A DNA stretch of 64,000 bases, taken from positions 186,001-250,000 of the forward strand of contig NZ_BQHJ01000010.1 of the NCBI RefSeq assembly GCF_021603645.1. Reading direction: 5' to 3'. Shown here one piece after another: positions 43,283 through 51,470 of the stretch. The notes below the pieces were generated by a model. The model saw nothing but the letters and a program-made list of their open reading frames with translations. It searched no databases and had not been told where the DNA came from. The stretch comes from Pseudomonas pseudonitroreducens. Lineage in GTDB: Bacteria; Pseudomonadota; Gammaproteobacteria; Pseudomonadales; Pseudomonadaceae. The number at the start of each line of letters is the position of its first letter. The stretch's first letter is position 1. The position numbers were made by a program, and so were the translations under genes.

Positions 43283-44530
43283 ATGGCCACCGCTGTGTCT
43301 CTGAACGAGGTCGCCGGCCCCACCCTCAAGCAGCGCCTGGCGCGCGCGGAGCGGATGAATCGTCTGAAGTCCCAGGCGCTGGTGCTGCCCCTGCTGGTCT
43401 TCCTGCTGCTGACCTTCCTGGTGCCCATCGCGGCGCTGCTCTACAAGAGCGTGAACAACCCCGAGGTCGTCGGCGCGATGCCGCTGACCGTCAACGCCAT
43501 TTCCGAATGGGACGGCAAGTCGCTGCCCTCGGATGCGGTGTACAAGGCGCTGAGCGAAGACCTGGTCGCCGCGCGCAAGAACCAGACCATCGGTGATCTT
43601 TCCAAACGCCTGAACATGGAACTGGCCGGCTACCGCAGCCTGCTGTCCAAGACTGCCCGCGCGCTGCCGTTCAAGGAGCAGCCGGCGTCGTACAAAGACG
43701 CGATGGAGGCTCTCGACGAGCGCTGGGGCGACCCGGCCTACTGGCAGGCGATCCGCCGCAATGCCAGCTCCGTCACGCCCTATTATCTGCTGGCGGCTCT
43801 GGATCACCGCATTGACGACCTGGGCGAGATTGCCCGTGCGACGCCCGACCAGTCGATCTACCTGGACATCTTCGCCCGCACCTTCTGGATGGGCGCGGTG
43901 ATCACCCTGATCTGCCTGGCGCTGGCCTACCCCCTGGCCTACCTGCTGGCGATCCTGCCGACCCGCAAGTCCAACCTGCTGATGATCATGGTGCTACTGC
44001 CGTTCTGGACCTCGATTCTGGTGCGTGTCGCCGCGTGGATCGTGCTGTTGCAGTCGGGCGGCCTGATCAACGGCGCGCTGCTGAAGATGGGCCTGATCGA
44101 CCAGCCGCTGCAACTGGTGTTCAACCGCACTGGCGTGTACATCTCCATGGTGCACATCATGCTGCCGTTCATGATCCTGCCGATCTACAGCGTGATGAAG
44201 GGCATTTCCCCGAGCTACATGCGCGCCGCGATTTCCCTGGGCTGCCACCCGTTCGCCAGCTTCTGGAAGGTCTACTTCCCGCAGACTGTGGCCGGTGTCG
44301 GCGCCGGTTGCCTGCTGGTGTTCATCCTGTCGATCGGCTACTACATCACCCCGGCTCTGCTGGGCAGCCCGAACGACCAGATGGTCAGCTACTTCGTCGC
44401 CTTCTACACCAACACCACCATCAACTGGGGCATGGCCACGGCCCTGGGCGGCCTGCTGCTGTTCGCCACCCTGGTGCTCTACGTGATCTACGGCTGGCTG
44501 GTGGGCGCGAGCCGCCTGCGCCTGGGCTGA
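43283..44530 (+). CDS. agtC: AgtC-like ABC transporter permease
   Basis: A 415-residue PotB-type inner-membrane permease. The first helix (about 36-58) is followed by an unusually long extracytoplasmic segment (about 60-195), then about five helices with the EAA-type loop (ISPSYMRAAISLGCHPFASFWKVYFPQT). ATG at 43283 has CCGGAG upstream. It pairs with AgtD to form the channel. Matches PA0605. Confidence 0.91.
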   Translation: MATAVSLNEVAGPTLKQRLARAERMNRLKSQALVLPLLVFLLLTFLVPIAALLYKSVNNPEVVGAMPLTVNAISEWDGKSLPSDAVYKALSEDLVAARKNQTIGDLSKRLNMELAGYRSLLSKTARALPFKEQPASYKDAMEALDERWGDPAYWQAIRRNASSVTPYYLLAALDHRIDDLGEIARATPDQSIYLDIFARTFWMGAVITLICLALAYPLAYLLAILPTRKSNLLMIMVLLPFWTSILVRVAAWIVLLQSGGLINGALLKMGLIDQPLQLVFNRTGVYISMVHIMLPFMILPIYSVMKGISPSYMRAAISLGCHPFASFWKVYFPQTVAGVGAGCLLVFILSIGYYITPALLGSPNDQMVSYFVAFYTNTTINWGMATALGGLLLFATLVLYVIYGWLVGASRLRLG

Positions 44531-44546
44531 TGAGGAGAACAAGAAG

Positions 44547-45374
44547 ATGCTGAGTCCTTACATGTCCCCGGTCGAGCGCGTGTGGTTCTACACCCTGCGC
44601 ATCCTCTGCGGCCTGATCCTGCTGTTCCTGGTGTTGCCGGTACTGGTCATCGTGCCGCTGTCGTTCAACTCCGGCACCTTCCTGGTCTACCCGCTGCAGG
44701 GTTTCTCCCTGCGCTGGTACGCCGACTTCTTCAACTCCGCCGAGTGGATGCGCGCGTTGACCAACAGCATCATCGTCGCCCCGGCGGCCACCGTGCTGGC
44801 GATGGTCTTCGGCACCCTGGCGTCGATCGGCCTGACCCGCGGCGACTTCCGCGGCAAGGCGCTGATCATGAGCCTGGTGATCTCGCCGATGGTCGTGCCG
44901 GTGGTGATCATCGGCGTGGCGAGCTACCTGTTCTTCGCGCCGCTGGGCCTGGGCAACAGCTACATCTCGCTGATCATCGTCCACGCGGTGCTCGGTGTGC
45001 CCTTCGTCATCATCACCGTGTCGGCGACCCTGCAGGGCTTCAACTACAACCTGGTGCGCGCCGCCGCCAGCCTGGGCGCGCCGCCGGTGCTGACCTTCTT
45101 CAAGGTCACCCTGCCGCTGATCGCTCCCGGTGTGATTTCCGGTGCGCTGTTCGCCTTCGCCACCTCCTTCGACGAAGTGGTGGTGACCCTGTTCCTCGCC
45201 GGCCCCGAGCAAGCCACCCTGCCGCGCCAGATGTTCAGCGGCATCCGCGAGAACCTCAGCCCGACCATCGCCGCCGCGGCGACCCTGTTGATCGGTTTCT
45301 CCGTCCTGCTCCTGCTGACCCTCGAGTGGCTGCGCGGCCGCAGCGAGAAACTGCGGACTGCACCGACTTCCTGA
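44547..45374 (+). CDS. agtD: AgtD-like ABC transporter permease
   Basis: A 275-residue PotC-type permease with six predicted helices and the EAA loop ([26 protein letters not shown]). AGGAGAAC-type ribosome binding site precedes the ATG, 16 bases after agtC. It is the last gene of the transporter operon and a T-rich hairpin follows. Matches PA0606. Confidence 0.92.
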   Translation: MLSPYMSPVERVWFYTLRILCGLILLFLVLPVLVIVPLSFNSGTFLVYPLQGFSLRWYADFFNSAEWMRALTNSIIVAPAATVLAMVFGTLASIGLTRGDFRGKALIMSLVISPMVVPVVIIGVASYLFFAPLGLGNSYISLIIVHAVLGVPFVIITVSATLQGFNYNLVRAAASLGAPPVLTFFKVTLPLIAPGVISGALFAFATSFDEVVVTLFLAGPEQATLPRQMFSGIRENLSPTIAAAATLLIGFSVLLLLTLEWLRGRSEKLRTAPTS

Positions 45375-45421
45375 TTCACAGTGTTTCGCGGACGTTTCCG
45401 TCCCTGTGCTCACCCACGGGG

Positions 45422-45448
45422 GCGGGATCGATCCGCGATTTTTTTTGC
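45422..45448 (+). terminator. Probable terminator of the agt operon
   Basis: GCGGGATCGATCCGC is an imperfect palindrome followed by GATTTTTTTT. It lies about 50 bases after agtD. Confidence 0.6.
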
Positions 45449-45522
45449 CCGCTTTCCCTTCCGCTTCCAAGTCCTTTCCGTTTCGACTATCGGCCCGATC
45501 CCCTTCGAGCCTTCCGAGCGGC

Positions 45523-45528
45523 TACAAT
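45523..45528 (+). promoter_or_regulatory. Candidate -10 element for rpe
   Basis: TACAAT lies 38 bases before the rpe ATG, at a suitable distance for a transcription start and an AGAGG ribosome binding site. No good -35 box is visible. Confidence 0.35.
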
Positions 45529-45565
45529 GCGCGCCATCCGTGATTTCCGCCCACAGAGGTGCGCC

Positions 45566-46240
45566 ATGCAACCCTACGCCATCGCTCCGTCGATCCTTTC
45601 CGCCGACTTCGCCCGCCTGGGTGAGGACGTCGACAAGGTGCTCGCTGCCGGCGCCGATATCGTTCACTTCGACGTGATGGATAACCACTACGTGCCGAAC
45701 CTCACCATCGGCCCGATGGTCTGCACGGCCCTGCGCAAGTACGGCGTCACCGCACCCATCGACGTGCACCTGATGGTCTCCCCGGTGGACCGCATCATCG
45801 GCGACTTCATCGAAGCCGGCGCCACCTACATCACCTTCCACCCGGAAGCCACCCAGCACATCGACCGTTCCCTGCAACTGATCAAGGACGGCGGCTGCAA
45901 GGCCGGCCTGGTGTTCAACCCGGCCACCTCGCTGGACGCGCTGAAGTACGTGATGGACAAGATCGACATGGTCCTGCTGATGAGCGTGAACCCCGGCTTT
46001 GGCGGGCAGAAGTTCATCCCCGGCACCCTCGACAAGCTGCGCGAAGCCCGCGCGCTGATCGATGCTTCCGGTCGCGACATCCGCCTGGAAATCGACGGCG
46101 GGGTGAACGTGAAGAACATCCGCGAGATCGCCGCTGCTGGCGCCGACACCTTTGTCGCCGGCTCCGCGATCTTCAACGCACCGGACTACGCCGAGGTCAT
46201 CCGCGCCATGCATGCCGAGCTGGCGCAGGCGCGCAAGTGA
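45566..46240 (+). CDS. rpe: Ribulose-phosphate 3-epimerase
   Basis: A 224-residue TIM-barrel enzyme of the pentose phosphate pathway interconverting ribulose-5-phosphate and xylulose-5-phosphate. It has [14 protein letters not shown], the metal site [32 protein letters not shown] and LEIDGGV, all intact. AGAGG precedes the ATG. It overlaps gph (the rpe stop and gph start share bases at 46238-46242), the common rpe-gph-trpE arrangement. Confidence 0.97.
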   Translation: MQPYAIAPSILSADFARLGEDVDKVLAAGADIVHFDVMDNHYVPNLTIGPMVCTALRKYGVTAPIDVHLMVSPVDRIIGDFIEAGATYITFHPEATQHIDRSLQLIKDGGCKAGLVFNPATSLDALKYVMDKIDMVLLMSVNPGFGGQKFIPGTLDKLREARALIDASGRDIRLEIDGGVNVKNIREIAAAGADTFVAGSAIFNAPDYAEVIRAMHAELAQARK

Positions 46241-47058
46241 TGAGCGCTGCACAACTGCCGTTCGCCGGGCTGCCGCGTCTGGTGATGTTCGACCTGGACG
46301 GCACCCTGGTGGACTCGGTCCCCGACCTCGCCGCGGCGGTGGACAAGATGCTGCTGGCGCTCGGGCGCCAGCCGGCCGGCCTGGACGCGGTGCGTCACTG
46401 GGTCGGCAACGGTGCGCGCGTACTGGTGCGCCGCGCCCTGGCGGGCGACATCGAGCATGAAAGTGTCAGTGAGGAAGACACCGAGCGCGCACTTGAGCTG
46501 TTCATGGAGGCTTACGCCGACAGCCATGCGTTGACCGTGGTCTACCCCGGCGTCATCGAGACCCTGAAGTGGCTGAAGAAGCGCGGCGTCGAGCTGGCGC
46601 TGATCACCAACAAGCCCGAGCGCTTCGTCGGCCCGCTGCTGGACGAAATGAAGCTGGGCAAGTTCTTCCGCTGGATCATCGGCGGCGACACCCTGCCGCA
46701 GCAGAAGCCTGACCCGGCTGCGCTGCTGTTCGTGATGAAAATGGCCGGTGTGTCGGCGGAGCAGGCGCTGTTCGTCGGCGATTCGCGCAACGACATTCTC
46801 GCCGCCAAGGCCGCCGGTGTGCGCAGTGTGGGTCTGAGCTACGGCTACAACCACGGTCGCCCCATCGCCGAGGAAAACCCGACACTGGTGCTCGACGACC
46901 TGCGCCATCTGCTGCCTTGCTTCGACTCGGGCAAAGCGATAGTGTTGCCTGACTCCGCTTCAAAACCCGCTCAGCGAGACAGCACCGTGGAAACGGCTCC
47001 CCACACACTCTGGATGAAAGTCATCAAGGCCCTGGCCCGCTGGCGCTGGCGCGCCTGA
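46240..47058 (+). CDS. gph: Phosphoglycolate phosphatase
   Basis: A 272-residue HAD hydrolase that clears 2-phosphoglycolate from DNA repair and oxygenation reactions. HAD motif I is FDLDGTLVDS (Asp18, Asp20), motif II is ITNKPE, and motif III/IV are QKPDPAAL and FVGDSRNDILAA. A C-terminal extension of about 40 residues (after about 228) is variable and basic. Translation is coupled to rpe. Confidence 0.94.
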   Translation: MSAAQLPFAGLPRLVMFDLDGTLVDSVPDLAAAVDKMLLALGRQPAGLDAVRHWVGNGARVLVRRALAGDIEHESVSEEDTERALELFMEAYADSHALTVVYPGVIETLKWLKKRGVELALITNKPERFVGPLLDEMKLGKFFRWIIGGDTLPQQKPDPAALLFVMKMAGVSAEQALFVGDSRNDILAAKAAGVRSVGLSYGYNHGRPIAEENPTLVLDDLRHLLPCFDSGKAIVLPDSASKPAQRDSTVETAPHTLWMKVIKALARWRWRA

Positions 47059-47111
47059 CATCCTTTGGCCGGCCCGCCCGGCGTGTGTGCACCCAAGTCC
47101 GTTTCCCCCTC

Positions 47112-47253
47112 AGAGCCCGTTTACTATCTGCTGCGCGTCGGCGGCACTGCGTTGAAATCGCTTTCGAGATGCTCATTTACTGCGTGTAAACTCCGCTCTC
47201 TCAAGCGATTTCGCCTTGTTCCGCTCTAGCTCGCGAGATCCTAAACAGGCTCT
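47112..47253. mobile_element. MITE-like palindromic element in the trpE leader
   Basis: Terminal inverted repeats AGAGCCCGTTTA (47112-47123) and TAAACAGGCTCT (47242-47253) match at 11 of 12 bases. Nested inside are GAAATCGCTT and AAGCGATTTC and a central TTTAC-TGCGT-GTAAA palindrome, so the 142-base unit would form a long hairpin. There is no ORF. The features suit a non-autonomous element or large extragenic palindrome; no target duplication was confirmed. It ends 18 bases before trpE. Confidence 0.6.
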
Positions 47254-47271
47254 TATTCCACGAGGCTGATC

Positions 47272-48765
47272 ATGACCCGCGAAGAATTCCAGCGCCTGGC
47301 CGCCGAAGGCTACAACCGCATTCCGCTGACCTGCGAAACCCTTGCCGACTTCGACACTCCGCTGTCGATCTACCTGAAGCTCGCCGACGGCCCGAACACC
47401 TACCTGCTCGAGTCCGTGCAGGGCGGCGAGAAGTGGGGCCGCTACTCGATCATCGGCCTGCCCAGCCGCACCGTGCTGCGCGTCTACGGTCACCAGGCGA
47501 GCATCAAGGTCGACGGCGTCGAAACCGAGAGCTTCGAGTGCGCCGACCCGCTGGCCTTCGTCGAGGAATTCAAGGAGCGCTATCGCGTGCCGACCATCGC
47601 CGGCCTGCCGCGTTTCAACGGCGGCCTGGTCGGCTACTTCGGCTATGACTGCGTGCGCTACGTCGAGCAGCGCCTGGCGCAATGCCCGAACCCGGACCCG
47701 CTGAACAATCCGGACATCCTGCTGATGGTCTCCGACGCGGTCGTCGTGTTCGATAACCTCGCCGGCAAGATGCACGCGATCGTCCTCGCCGATCCGGCCC
47801 AGGCCGACGCCTACGACAAGGGCCTGGCACAACTGGATGCGCTGCTGGAACGCCTGCGCCAGCCGATCACCCCGCGCCGCGGCCTGGATTTCAGCGCAGT
47901 CAATGCACCGGAGCCGCAGTTCCGCGCCAGCTTCACCCGCGAGGATTACGAGCGGGCGGTGGACACCGTGAAGGAGTACATCCTCGCCGGTGACTGCATG
48001 CAGGTCGTGCCGTCGCAGCGCATGTCCATCGACTTCAGCGCCGCGCCCATCGACCTCTACCGCGCGCTGCGCTGCTTCAACCCGACGCCGTACATGTACT
48101 TCTTCAACTTCGGCGACTTCCATGTCGTCGGCAGCTCGCCGGAAGTACTGGTGCGCGTCGAGGATGGCGAAGTCACCGTGCGGCCCATCGCCGGTACCCG
48201 CCCGCGTGGCGCGACCGAAGAGGCCGACCGCGCGCTGGAAGAAGACCTGCTGTCCGACGCCAAGGAAATCGCCGAGCACCTGATGCTCATCGACCTCGGT
48301 CGCAACGACGTCGGTCGCGTATCGCAGACCGGCAGCGTGAAGGTCACCGAACAGATGGTGATCGAGCGCTACTCCAACGTCATGCACATCGTGTCCAACG
48401 TGAACGGCCAGCTCAAGCCGGAGCTGAGCGCGATGGACGCCCTGCGCGCCATCCTGCCGGCCGGCACTCTGTCCGGCGCACCGAAGATTCGCGCGATGGA
48501 AATCATCGACGAGCTGGAGCCGGTCAAGCGCGGTGTCTACGGTGGCGCTGTCGGCTACCTCGCCTGGAACGGCAACATGGATACCGCCATCGCCATCCGC
48601 ACCGCGGTGATCAAGAACGGCGAACTCCACGTGCAGGCCGGCGGCGGCATCGTTGCCGACTCGGTGCCAGCGGCGGAGTGGGAAGAAACCATCAACAAGC
48701 GCCGCGCGATGTTCCGCGCCGTAGCTCTGGCTGAGCACACCGCGCGTTTGCACGGCAACGATTGA
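47272..48765 (+). CDS. trpE: Anthranilate synthase component I
   Basis: A 497-residue chorismate-utilising enzyme. With TrpG it makes anthranilate, the first step of tryptophan synthesis. The feedback-site motif LLES is at 45-48, and the catalytic domain has [11 protein letters not shown], the SSPE block ([14 protein letters not shown]), the PIAGTRPRG signature and [20 protein letters not shown]. The ribosome binding site ACGAGG lies just outside the upstream palindromic element. In PAO1 the trpE-trpG interval houses pyocin genes, and that is also the case here. Confidence 0.97.
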   Translation: MTREEFQRLAAEGYNRIPLTCETLADFDTPLSIYLKLADGPNTYLLESVQGGEKWGRYSIIGLPSRTVLRVYGHQASIKVDGVETESFECADPLAFVEEFKERYRVPTIAGLPRFNGGLVGYFGYDCVRYVEQRLAQCPNPDPLNNPDILLMVSDAVVVFDNLAGKMHAIVLADPAQADAYDKGLAQLDALLERLRQPITPRRGLDFSAVNAPEPQFRASFTREDYERAVDTVKEYILAGDCMQVVPSQRMSIDFSAAPIDLYRALRCFNPTPYMYFFNFGDFHVVGSSPEVLVRVEDGEVTVRPIAGTRPRGATEEADRALEEDLLSDAKEIAEHLMLIDLGRNDVGRVSQTGSVKVTEQMVIERYSNVMHIVSNVNGQLKPELSAMDALRAILPAGTLSGAPKIRAMEIIDELEPVKRGVYGGAVGYLAWNGNMDTAIAIRTAVIKNGELHVQAGGGIVADSVPAAEWEETINKRRAMFRAVALAEHTARLHGND

Positions 48766-48781
48766 GTCGCTGACTCGACTG

Positions 48782-48809
48782 AAAAGCCCCGCTTCGGCGG
48801 GGCTTTTTA
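48782..48809 (+). terminator. trpE terminator
   Basis: AAAAGCCCCGC, a TTCG tetraloop and GCGGGGCTTTT form a perfect stem with a T-run, 16 bases after trpE. Confidence 0.88.
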
Positions 48810-48813
48810 TTTT

Positions 48814-48884
48814 CGCAGGAGCGGACTCCGTTCGCGGCGGGGCGGCGCGGTTCGTGGATATCGCGGACAGAATCCGCTTGTGCC
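48814..48884. repeat. Degenerate REP pair
   Basis: CGCAGGAGCGGACTCCG opens a unit whose opposite arm (CGCGGACAGAATCCGCT) has drifted. It belongs to the same subfamily as the intact pair upstream of cca. Confidence 0.65.
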
Positions 48885-48906
48885 AGATGGTTTCACGCTC
48901 AGATCG

Positions 48907-49045
48907 ACCCTCACCCTAACCCTCTCCCAGAGGGAGAGGGGACCGTTCGGCGCAGGATGAAATCTTGGCGTCAGCCGGCGCAATCGGCTTCCTCTCCCTT
49001 CGGAGTGGCGCGCGCAGCCAGGGTTGGGGAGAGGGAAACTCCCCA
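48907..49045. repeat. CCCTAACCCTCTCCC-type interspersed repeat
   Basis: ACCCTCACCCTAACCCTCTC and a downstream GGGTTGGGGAGAGGG arm enclose an internal CTCTCCC-AGA-GGGAGAG hairpin. This is a repeat type commonly seen between genes in Pseudomonas and relatives. With the REP units on each side, all 400 bases between trpE and prtN are repeat DNA. Confidence 0.7.
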
Positions 49046-49075
49046 CGCAAAAGTTTCTCAATGGCACGGCTTTTC

Positions 49076-49157
49076 GTAGGAGCGAGCTTGCTCGCGAACA
49101 GCGTTCGCCGGCGGCCCCCGACGTTAAGCGGGTTCGCGAGCAAGCTTGCTCCTACAA
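49076..49157. repeat. REP inverted pair (REPIN) after prtN
   Basis: Two 25-base arms (CGTAGGAGCGAGCTTGCTCG... and its inverse) are separated by about 32 bases. It is nearly identical to the pair at 17631-17710 and lies nine bases from the prtN stop. Confidence 0.88.
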
Positions 49158-49165
49158 GAGCCCAA

Positions 49166-49492
49166 TCACCCAGCCTGGCGCGCCTCCACCACCTGCAGAT
49201 TCGCTTTGCGCCGGGCAAGGGCGGCGTCTGCCTGCTGTGAACGTTCTTCCACATACGCAGCGAGGTGATCCACTGCGACGTACTGCATCGCCTTGTGGCT
49301 GTCGTCCAGGGTGGTCACCGGCAGGGCGATGCGCCCGCAGGACAGTGCCTTGCTGAAATTCTCCCGGTTCAGGTTGCGGAACCAGCGCTCGCGCACCTGC
49401 TCCAGCGGCACCAGGACGTCCCCGAAAATCTGATAGACCAGGCTCACCGTCTCCGGGCGCGGGGCGGGGCGAATAGCGGCGGTCGACTGCAT
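49166..49492 (-). CDS. prtN: Pyocin activator PrtN
   Basis: A 108-residue transcriptional activator of pyocin genes. The core [35 protein letters not shown] is the PrtN signature, followed by a [28 protein letters not shown] segment. ATG at 49492 has AGGAG upstream. In P. aeruginosa PrtN binds P boxes before pyocin operons and is itself repressed by PrtR until DNA damage. Here its promoter overlaps a repeat shared with the prtR-ptrB interval, consistent with PrtR control. Confidence 0.92.
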   Translation of the reverse strand: MQSTAAIRPAPRPETVSLVYQIFGDVLVPLEQVRERWFRNLNRENFSKALSCGRIALPVTTLDDSHKAMQYVAVDHLAAYVEERSQQADAALARRKANLQVVEARQAG

Positions 49493-49528
49493 GGGACTCT
49501 CCTGTTCCGATGGTGGTAGCGACAGGAG

Positions 49529-49559
49529 TAAATATAGCAAAGGTTGTATTTGTATTCAA
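49529..49559 (-). promoter_or_regulatory. prtN promoter with putative PrtR operator
   Basis: On the minus strand TTGAAT (49554-49559), a 17-base spacer and TATATT (49531-49536) make a good sigma70 promoter. The plus-strand text TAAATATAGC-AAA-GGTTGTA (49529-49548) covers the -10 and spacer and recurs at 50436-50455, which suggests a shared repressor site. Confidence 0.65.
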
Positions 49560-49572
49560 TCGCCGAGCAGAG

Positions 49573-49593
49573 AAAACCCCGCCGAAGCGGGGT
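49573..49593 (-). terminator. prtR terminator
   Basis: On the minus strand ACCCCGC, TTCG and GCGGGGT pair perfectly and run into TTTC, 20 bases after the prtR stop. Confidence 0.85.
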
Positions 49594-49613
49594 CTTCCTC
49601 ATGCGAAACAGGC

Positions 49614-50384
49614 TCAGCGAACCAGCGTCGGTGCGCGGCGATGGCGCACCGTGGACCACCAGAACACCCAGCCGATCATGCGGATTTGGCCGCTGTCGAA
49701 CTGCTCCGCCGGGTATTCCTCGTCGGGGTATTCGTCACGGTTGAAGCTGCGCAGGCGGATGCCGCCACCGGGCAGGCGATAGACGAACTTCACCCGCAGC
49801 ATGCCCTCGTGTTCCAGGGCATAGATCTCGCCGTCGGTGATGTGCGTGGTGGCCGTGTCGATGCCGATGGTGGAGCCATCCATGATCAGCGGTTCCATGC
49901 TGTTGCCGGTGAGCTGGGCGCAGATCGCCGCCGCCGGGTCGACCCCCGCCGCGCGCAGAGTGGCGTAGGAGAAACGCAGCTTGCGCCCCTCTATCTCGCG
50001 CACTGCGGTGCGTCCGGCGCCGGCCGCCAGTTCCACTTCCTTGTACAGGCGTAGTTCCACTTCGTCCTCGTCCAGCGGTGTGTCGCTATCCCATGGGTGC
50101 AGTGGTTCCAGGCGCAGCGGGCTGCCATCGGCAGGGCGTGGCGCGGGGGCGCTGGTGGCCGCGGTCGGCGAGCCTTCGCCGGTGGCCAGCCAGGTCGGCG
50201 AGACGCCCAGCGCGCTGGCGATCTCGATCAGCTTGCGCGTGCTCTGTGCCTTGCCCGAGGTCAGCTTGTGGATGGTGTTCTGCGAAACCCCGGCGGCTTC
50301 GGCCAGGGTTTCCTGCTTGAGGTTACGCGAGGCCATTGCCTGTTTCAGGCGGTCGGCCAGCGTCGATGAGGGTGAGTTTTCCAT
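49614..50384 (-). CDS. prtR: Pyocin repressor PrtR (CI-like, S24 self-cleaving)
   Basis: A 256-residue repressor. Residues about 9-66 form a helix-turn-helix (LKQETLAEAAGVSQNTIHKLTSGKAQSTRKL). A linker follows, then a LexA/CI-type S24 peptidase domain with Ser162 (LTGNSMEPLI) and Lys199 (RVKFVYR) as the catalytic pair and an Ala-Gly cleavage candidate near 121-122. In P. aeruginosa PrtR represses prtN and ptrB and is inactivated after RecA activation. It is transcribed away from ptrB across a 350-base interval carrying operator-like repeats. Confidence 0.94.
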   Translation of the reverse strand: MENSPSSTLADRLKQAMASRNLKQETLAEAAGVSQNTIHKLTSGKAQSTRKLIEIASALGVSPTWLATGEGSPTAATSAPAPRPADGSPLRLEPLHPWDSDTPLDEDEVELRLYKEVELAAGAGRTAVREIEGRKLRFSYATLRAAGVDPAAAICAQLTGNSMEPLIMDGSTIGIDTATTHITDGEIYALEHEGMLRVKFVYRLPGGGIRLRSFNRDEYPDEEYPAEQFDSGQIRMIGWVFWWSTVRHRRAPTLVR

Positions 50385-50737
50385 GGGAGCACTCTACCTC
50401 CTGGGTTGTAGCGTGTAAATAGCTTTGGTGTTGACTAAATATAGCTATGGTTGTAATTATAAAAGCCAGCAGCCAAACGAAGAGATGAATTGCAGTTCGG
50501 CTGAAGGGAGGCGAACGGCTTCCCTCTCACCGCGGCAAGGATGCCGCGGGTTGCCTGCGAAGCGCGATGCGCGGGGCAGGCTGGAGGGCGCGGGCGGGCC
50601 AGGGAGGTGCCGCCCGCGCACCGGCAAGGGACGCCACCACGATGGTCAGGCGTCCGCGACGAACAGATCGCGACTGACCACCACAGGCCGACCGAAGGCT
50701 CGGCGACCACGGAGGGCAGGTCGCCAGGAGGACCTTC
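50385..50737. other. prtR-ptrB divergent control interval
   Basis: No convincing protein gene. The left third is AT-rich and holds promoters and repeats (listed separately). The right part (about 50500-50700) is GC-rich with several stems, for example TTGCCTGC paired with GCAGGC around an alternating GC centre, so the ptrB transcript would have a long, structured leader. Confidence 0.55.
50416..50458. promoter_or_regulatory. Putative PrtR operators between prtR and ptrB
   Basis: TAAATATAGC-TAT-GGTTGTA (50436-50455) is nearly identical to the site over the prtN promoter. A weaker copy TAAATAGC-TTT-GGTGTTG lies at 50416-50433. TTGACT at 50431-50436 could be the plus-strand -35 box, and TATAAT on the minus strand (50456-50461) a -10 for prtR. 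PrtR binding is inferred from the repeat pattern and from known repression of both genes. Confidence 0.55.
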
Positions 50738-50806
50738 ATGAATCAACACCTGCAACACGCCAGGCATTCCACTCGTACCGCCGACGCGGAGGTGCGCCGT
50801 GGCTGA
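50738..50806 (+). CDS. Possible 22-codon leader peptide before ptrB
   Basis: ATG at 50738 is preceded by AGGAGGA at an ideal distance and opens 22 codons (MNQHLQHARHSTRTADAEVR plus two residues), ending eight bases inside ptrB (stop at 50804-50806). The ptrB ribosome binding site lies inside it, so translation of the leader could control ptrB. The very good ribosome binding site is the main support. No homologue is recognised. Confidence 0.45.
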   Translation: MNQHLQHARHSTRTADAEVRRG

Positions 50807-51008
50807 TATCGCCGACTACGCCAACGACCTGGTGCTCGACCGCATCGAGGACCTGCTGCACAGCCGTCGTTCTCGCCTGGCGGTCAGTTCCGCCGAGTAC
50901 TGCGAAGACTGCGGCGAGGACATCCCGCCGGCGCGCCGCCTGGCCGCGCCGGGCTGCACACGCTGCATCGACTGCCAGGCAATGGATGAACTGGAGCGGC
51001 GGCACTGA
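50799..51008 (+). CDS. ptrB: PtrB, DksA/TraR-type zinc-finger regulator
   Basis: A 69-residue protein with a four-cysteine zinc finger (Cys35-x2-Cys38 and Cys53-x2-Cys56) and a helical N-terminus, the TraR/DksA short form. In P. aeruginosa PtrB is derepressed when PrtR is inactivated and shuts off type III secretion genes. It starts at GTG with GGAGG upstream. The PA0613-like gene follows 19 bases later. Confidence 0.9.
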   Translation: MADIADYANDLVLDRIEDLLHSRRSRLAVSSAEYCEDCGEDIPPARRLAAPGCTRCIDCQAMDELERRH

Positions 51009-51027
51009 GCCGCCAGGGAGAAACGCC

Positions 51028-51387
51028 GTGATCAAGCCGATCGATGAAATGCTCAAGCTCTGGGCCGAAGAGATGCACAACCCCGGCAGCGCGGGCGGTG
51101 GCTACGCCGGCGGCAACCTGCTGGCGATGATGATCGCCAACAAGGGCGAGATGATCCGCGGCACCCGGGGCAGCAAGGTGATCCTCGACCGCGTTGCCGA
51201 ACTGGACCTGATCATCAACCAGCTGCCCGATGAGCAGAAGGACGTCGTCACCGAGCACTACCTCAACCGCGACAGCGAAGCCGCGCAGAAGTACCGGCAC
51301 TGCCGCTGCAGCCGCAACACCTTCTACCTGCGCCTGCACGTGGCACACCAGAGTATCCAGTCGCGGCTGATGCGCCGCGCCGCCTGA
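51028..51387 (+). CDS. PA0613-like protein, possible late-gene or antitermination regulator
   Basis: A 119-residue basic protein starting at GTG (AGGGAG upstream), co-directional with ptrB. The second half (DLIINQLPDEQKDVVTEHYL ... AAQKYRHCRCSRNTFYLRLHVAHQSIQSRL) reads like a sigma70 region-4 or phage ArpU/Q-type helix-turn-helix: acidic pre-helix, turn, then a basic recognition helix. The N-terminal half is Gly-rich. PAO1 has a hypothetical gene here (PA0613). The regulator role is inference from this pattern, from its place before the structural operon and from the many terminators that operon contains. Confidence 0.7.
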   Translation: MIKPIDEMLKLWAEEMHNPGSAGGGYAGGNLLAMMIANKGEMIRGTRGSKVILDRVAELDLIINQLPDEQKDVVTEHYLNRDSEAAQKYRHCRCSRNTFYLRLHVAHQSIQSRLMRRAA

Positions 51388-51470
51388 GTCCCCCCGGTAA
51401 CCATTCGAAGCCCGGCCTTGCGCCGGGCTTCTTGTTTCGCGCGGGCGGCATTGCGCTATGCTCGCGGCCC

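Noticed and set aside
47059-47271. trp leader peptide before trpE
   Set aside because: No short ORF with clustered TGG codons is present on the plus strand in this interval.
49076-49157. CRISPR-like repeat
   Set aside because: Only one inverted pair without regular spacers; it is a REP doublet. No CRISPR array is visible in the window.
50425-51387. A single 320-codon ORF covering the ptrB region
   Set aside because: Only its last 119 codons look like real protein. The rest runs through the ptrB leader and out of frame over ptrB itself.
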